Below are positions 6,763 to 7,076 of a stretch of DNA of 7,076 bases, piece by piece. The position numbers were made by a program, and so were the translations under genes. The notes below the pieces were generated by a model that worked only from the letters and a program-made list of their open reading frames with translations, searched no databases and had not been told where the DNA came from. Where the stretch lies: positions 1 to 7,076 of the forward strand of contig DEDL01000006.1 of NCBI GenBank assembly GCA_002349525.1, given 5' to 3'. Position 1 is the first letter of the stretch; each line of letters begins with the position of its first letter. The stretch is from Lachnoclostridium sp. UBA2905 (lineage in GTDB: Bacteria > Bacillota > Clostridia > Lachnospirales > Lachnospiraceae).

Positions 6763-6814
6763 CAATTCGGAGATTGTACTCCCACCAGGAATGCTTTGTT
6801 TTTGATCACCACCT

Positions 6815-6880
6815 GCAGAAGTGGAATTCTTTTCCACTGATGGGATTCTTCTCGACTGATGGGATTCTTTTCTCCACTGA
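6815..6880. repeat. 19-bp tandem repeat between convergent terminators
   Basis: ACTGATGGGATTCTT occurs at 6836-6850 and again at 6855-6869, inside units of 19 bp (6834-6852 and 6853-6871). A diverged copy precedes them (6815-6833, about 12 of 19 matching) and a partial one follows (CCACTGAG at 6874-6881). The first copy can also form a small hairpin, GTGGAA-N5-TTCCAC (6821-6837). No gene covers the array. Frames that read across it on the minus strand yield a repetitive peptide and run antisense into the tRNA gene, so they are not credible genes. Confidence 0.85.
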
Positions 6881-6906
6881 GATAAATAATAGGAGATAAA
6901 TAACAG

Positions 6907-6935
6907 AAAAAGCAGCTCACATAGTGAACTGCTTT
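6907..6935 (-). terminator. Intrinsic terminator of the tRNA unit, minus strand
   Basis: AAAGCAG (6909-6915) pairs with CTGCTTT (6929-6935), with one internal mismatch and a further TCAC/GTGA stem around a 3-nt loop. Read on the minus strand, five T residues (6911-6907) complete it. It starts 12 bp after the 3' end of tRNA-Met and ends that transcript. Confidence 0.85.
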
Positions 6936-6946
6936 CTGAAATATAG

Positions 6947-7020
6947 TAGCGAGAGGGGGAGTCGAACCCTCGACACCGTGGGTATGAACCACGTGCTCTA
7001 GCCATCTGAGCTATCTCGCC
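6947..7020 (-). tRNA. tRNA-Met (CAU), elongator type
   Basis: All 74 nt fold into a cloverleaf on the minus strand. The acceptor is GGCGAGA/TCTCGCT with a G1-U72 pair and discriminator A. The D arm is GCTC/GAGC, and the anticodon stem CGTGG/CCACG holds loop TTCATAC, with CAT at 6986-6984. The T arm is GAGGG-TTCGACT-CCCCC with one A-C mismatch. The initiator's GGG/CCC anticodon stem and mismatched first pair are absent. The G1-U72 pair and TTCATAC loop resemble elongator tRNA-Met of Bacillus more than the lysidine-modified tRNA-Ile2. The 3' CCA is not encoded (CTA follows), so a CCA-adding enzyme is needed. Confidence 0.95.
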
Positions 7021-7053
7021 ATATTTAATTAAAGAACCTGAACCAGATTCTAA

Positions 7054-7076
7054 TGGGACCTACAGGACTCGAACCT
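7054..7076 (-). tRNA. tRNA, 3' end only (gene continues past right edge)
   Basis: The minus strand shows the 3' half of a T arm (AGG-TTCGAGT-CCTGT), the 3' acceptor strand AGGTCCC and discriminator A at 7054, with no encoded CCA. The missing 5' end should therefore begin GGGACCT. The anticodon is outside the window, so the amino acid cannot be named. It lies 33 bp upstream of tRNA-Met on the same strand, with no terminator between them, so the two are probably co-transcribed. Confidence 0.85.

Noticed and set aside
6815..6881. Possible CRISPR array
   Set aside because: Units are contiguous 19-bp tandem copies with no unique spacers and no cas genes nearby.
6679..7005. Open frames of 108 and 76 codons on the minus strand
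   Set aside because: They read across the tRNA-Met gene, its terminator, the 19-bp repeat and the deacetylase terminator. They have no ribosome binding site and encode no recognisable protein.

Overview
The window is AT-rich chromosomal DNA with strong AAGGAGG-type ribosome binding sites, an hrcA-grpE-dnaK heat-shock operon under a perfect CIRCE operator, a fused SecDF, and tRNA genes without an encoded CCA. Together these point to a low-GC Firmicute of the class Clostridia. Protein style (DUF3298-NodB deacetylase, lysine/aspartate-rich GrpE) suggests a Lachnospiraceae-like anaerobe. The family-level placement is inference; no 16S or other marker is present.

Layout. Positions 1-2210 hold the minus-strand class I heat-shock operon: promoter, CIRCE, hrcA (repressor), grpE (nucleotide exchange factor) and the 5' third-to-sixth of dnaK (Hsp70), which runs off the left edge. 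Positions 2211-2537 are non-coding. They contain a minus-strand intrinsic terminator and a degenerate 14-bp tandem repeat in the apparent 3' leader-out region of the next gene. Positions 2538-4805 encode a one-piece SecDF on the minus strand. Positions 4806-5126 are a divergent promoter region with an extended -10 promoter for secDF, and several promoter-like elements plus direct and inverted repeats facing right. Positions 5127-6686 encode a membrane-anchored DUF3298-NodB polysaccharide deacetylase on the plus strand, closed by a long-stem terminator. Positions 6763-6906 contain a 19-bp tandem repeat. Positions 6907-7076 hold a minus-strand tRNA unit: elongator tRNA-Met with its own terminator, preceded by a second tRNA of which only the 3' end is visible.

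How the genes fit together. HrcA represses its own operon through CIRCE, and GrpE and DnaK form the cytoplasmic folding machine. SecDF uses the proton gradient to help preproteins across the membrane, and the deacetylase is a probable Sec client or membrane-anchored wall-modifying enzyme. The secDF and deacetylase genes are divergent and share a 321-bp control region, but a functional link beyond that is not shown by the sequence.

I found no clearly novel multi-gene system. The points most worth checking are a perfect 11-bp tandem repeat placed like an OmpR/PhoP-family activator site before the deacetylase gene, an Asp-to-Ala change at the SecF proton-relay position of SecDF, and two intergenic tandem repeats (14 bp and 19 bp).
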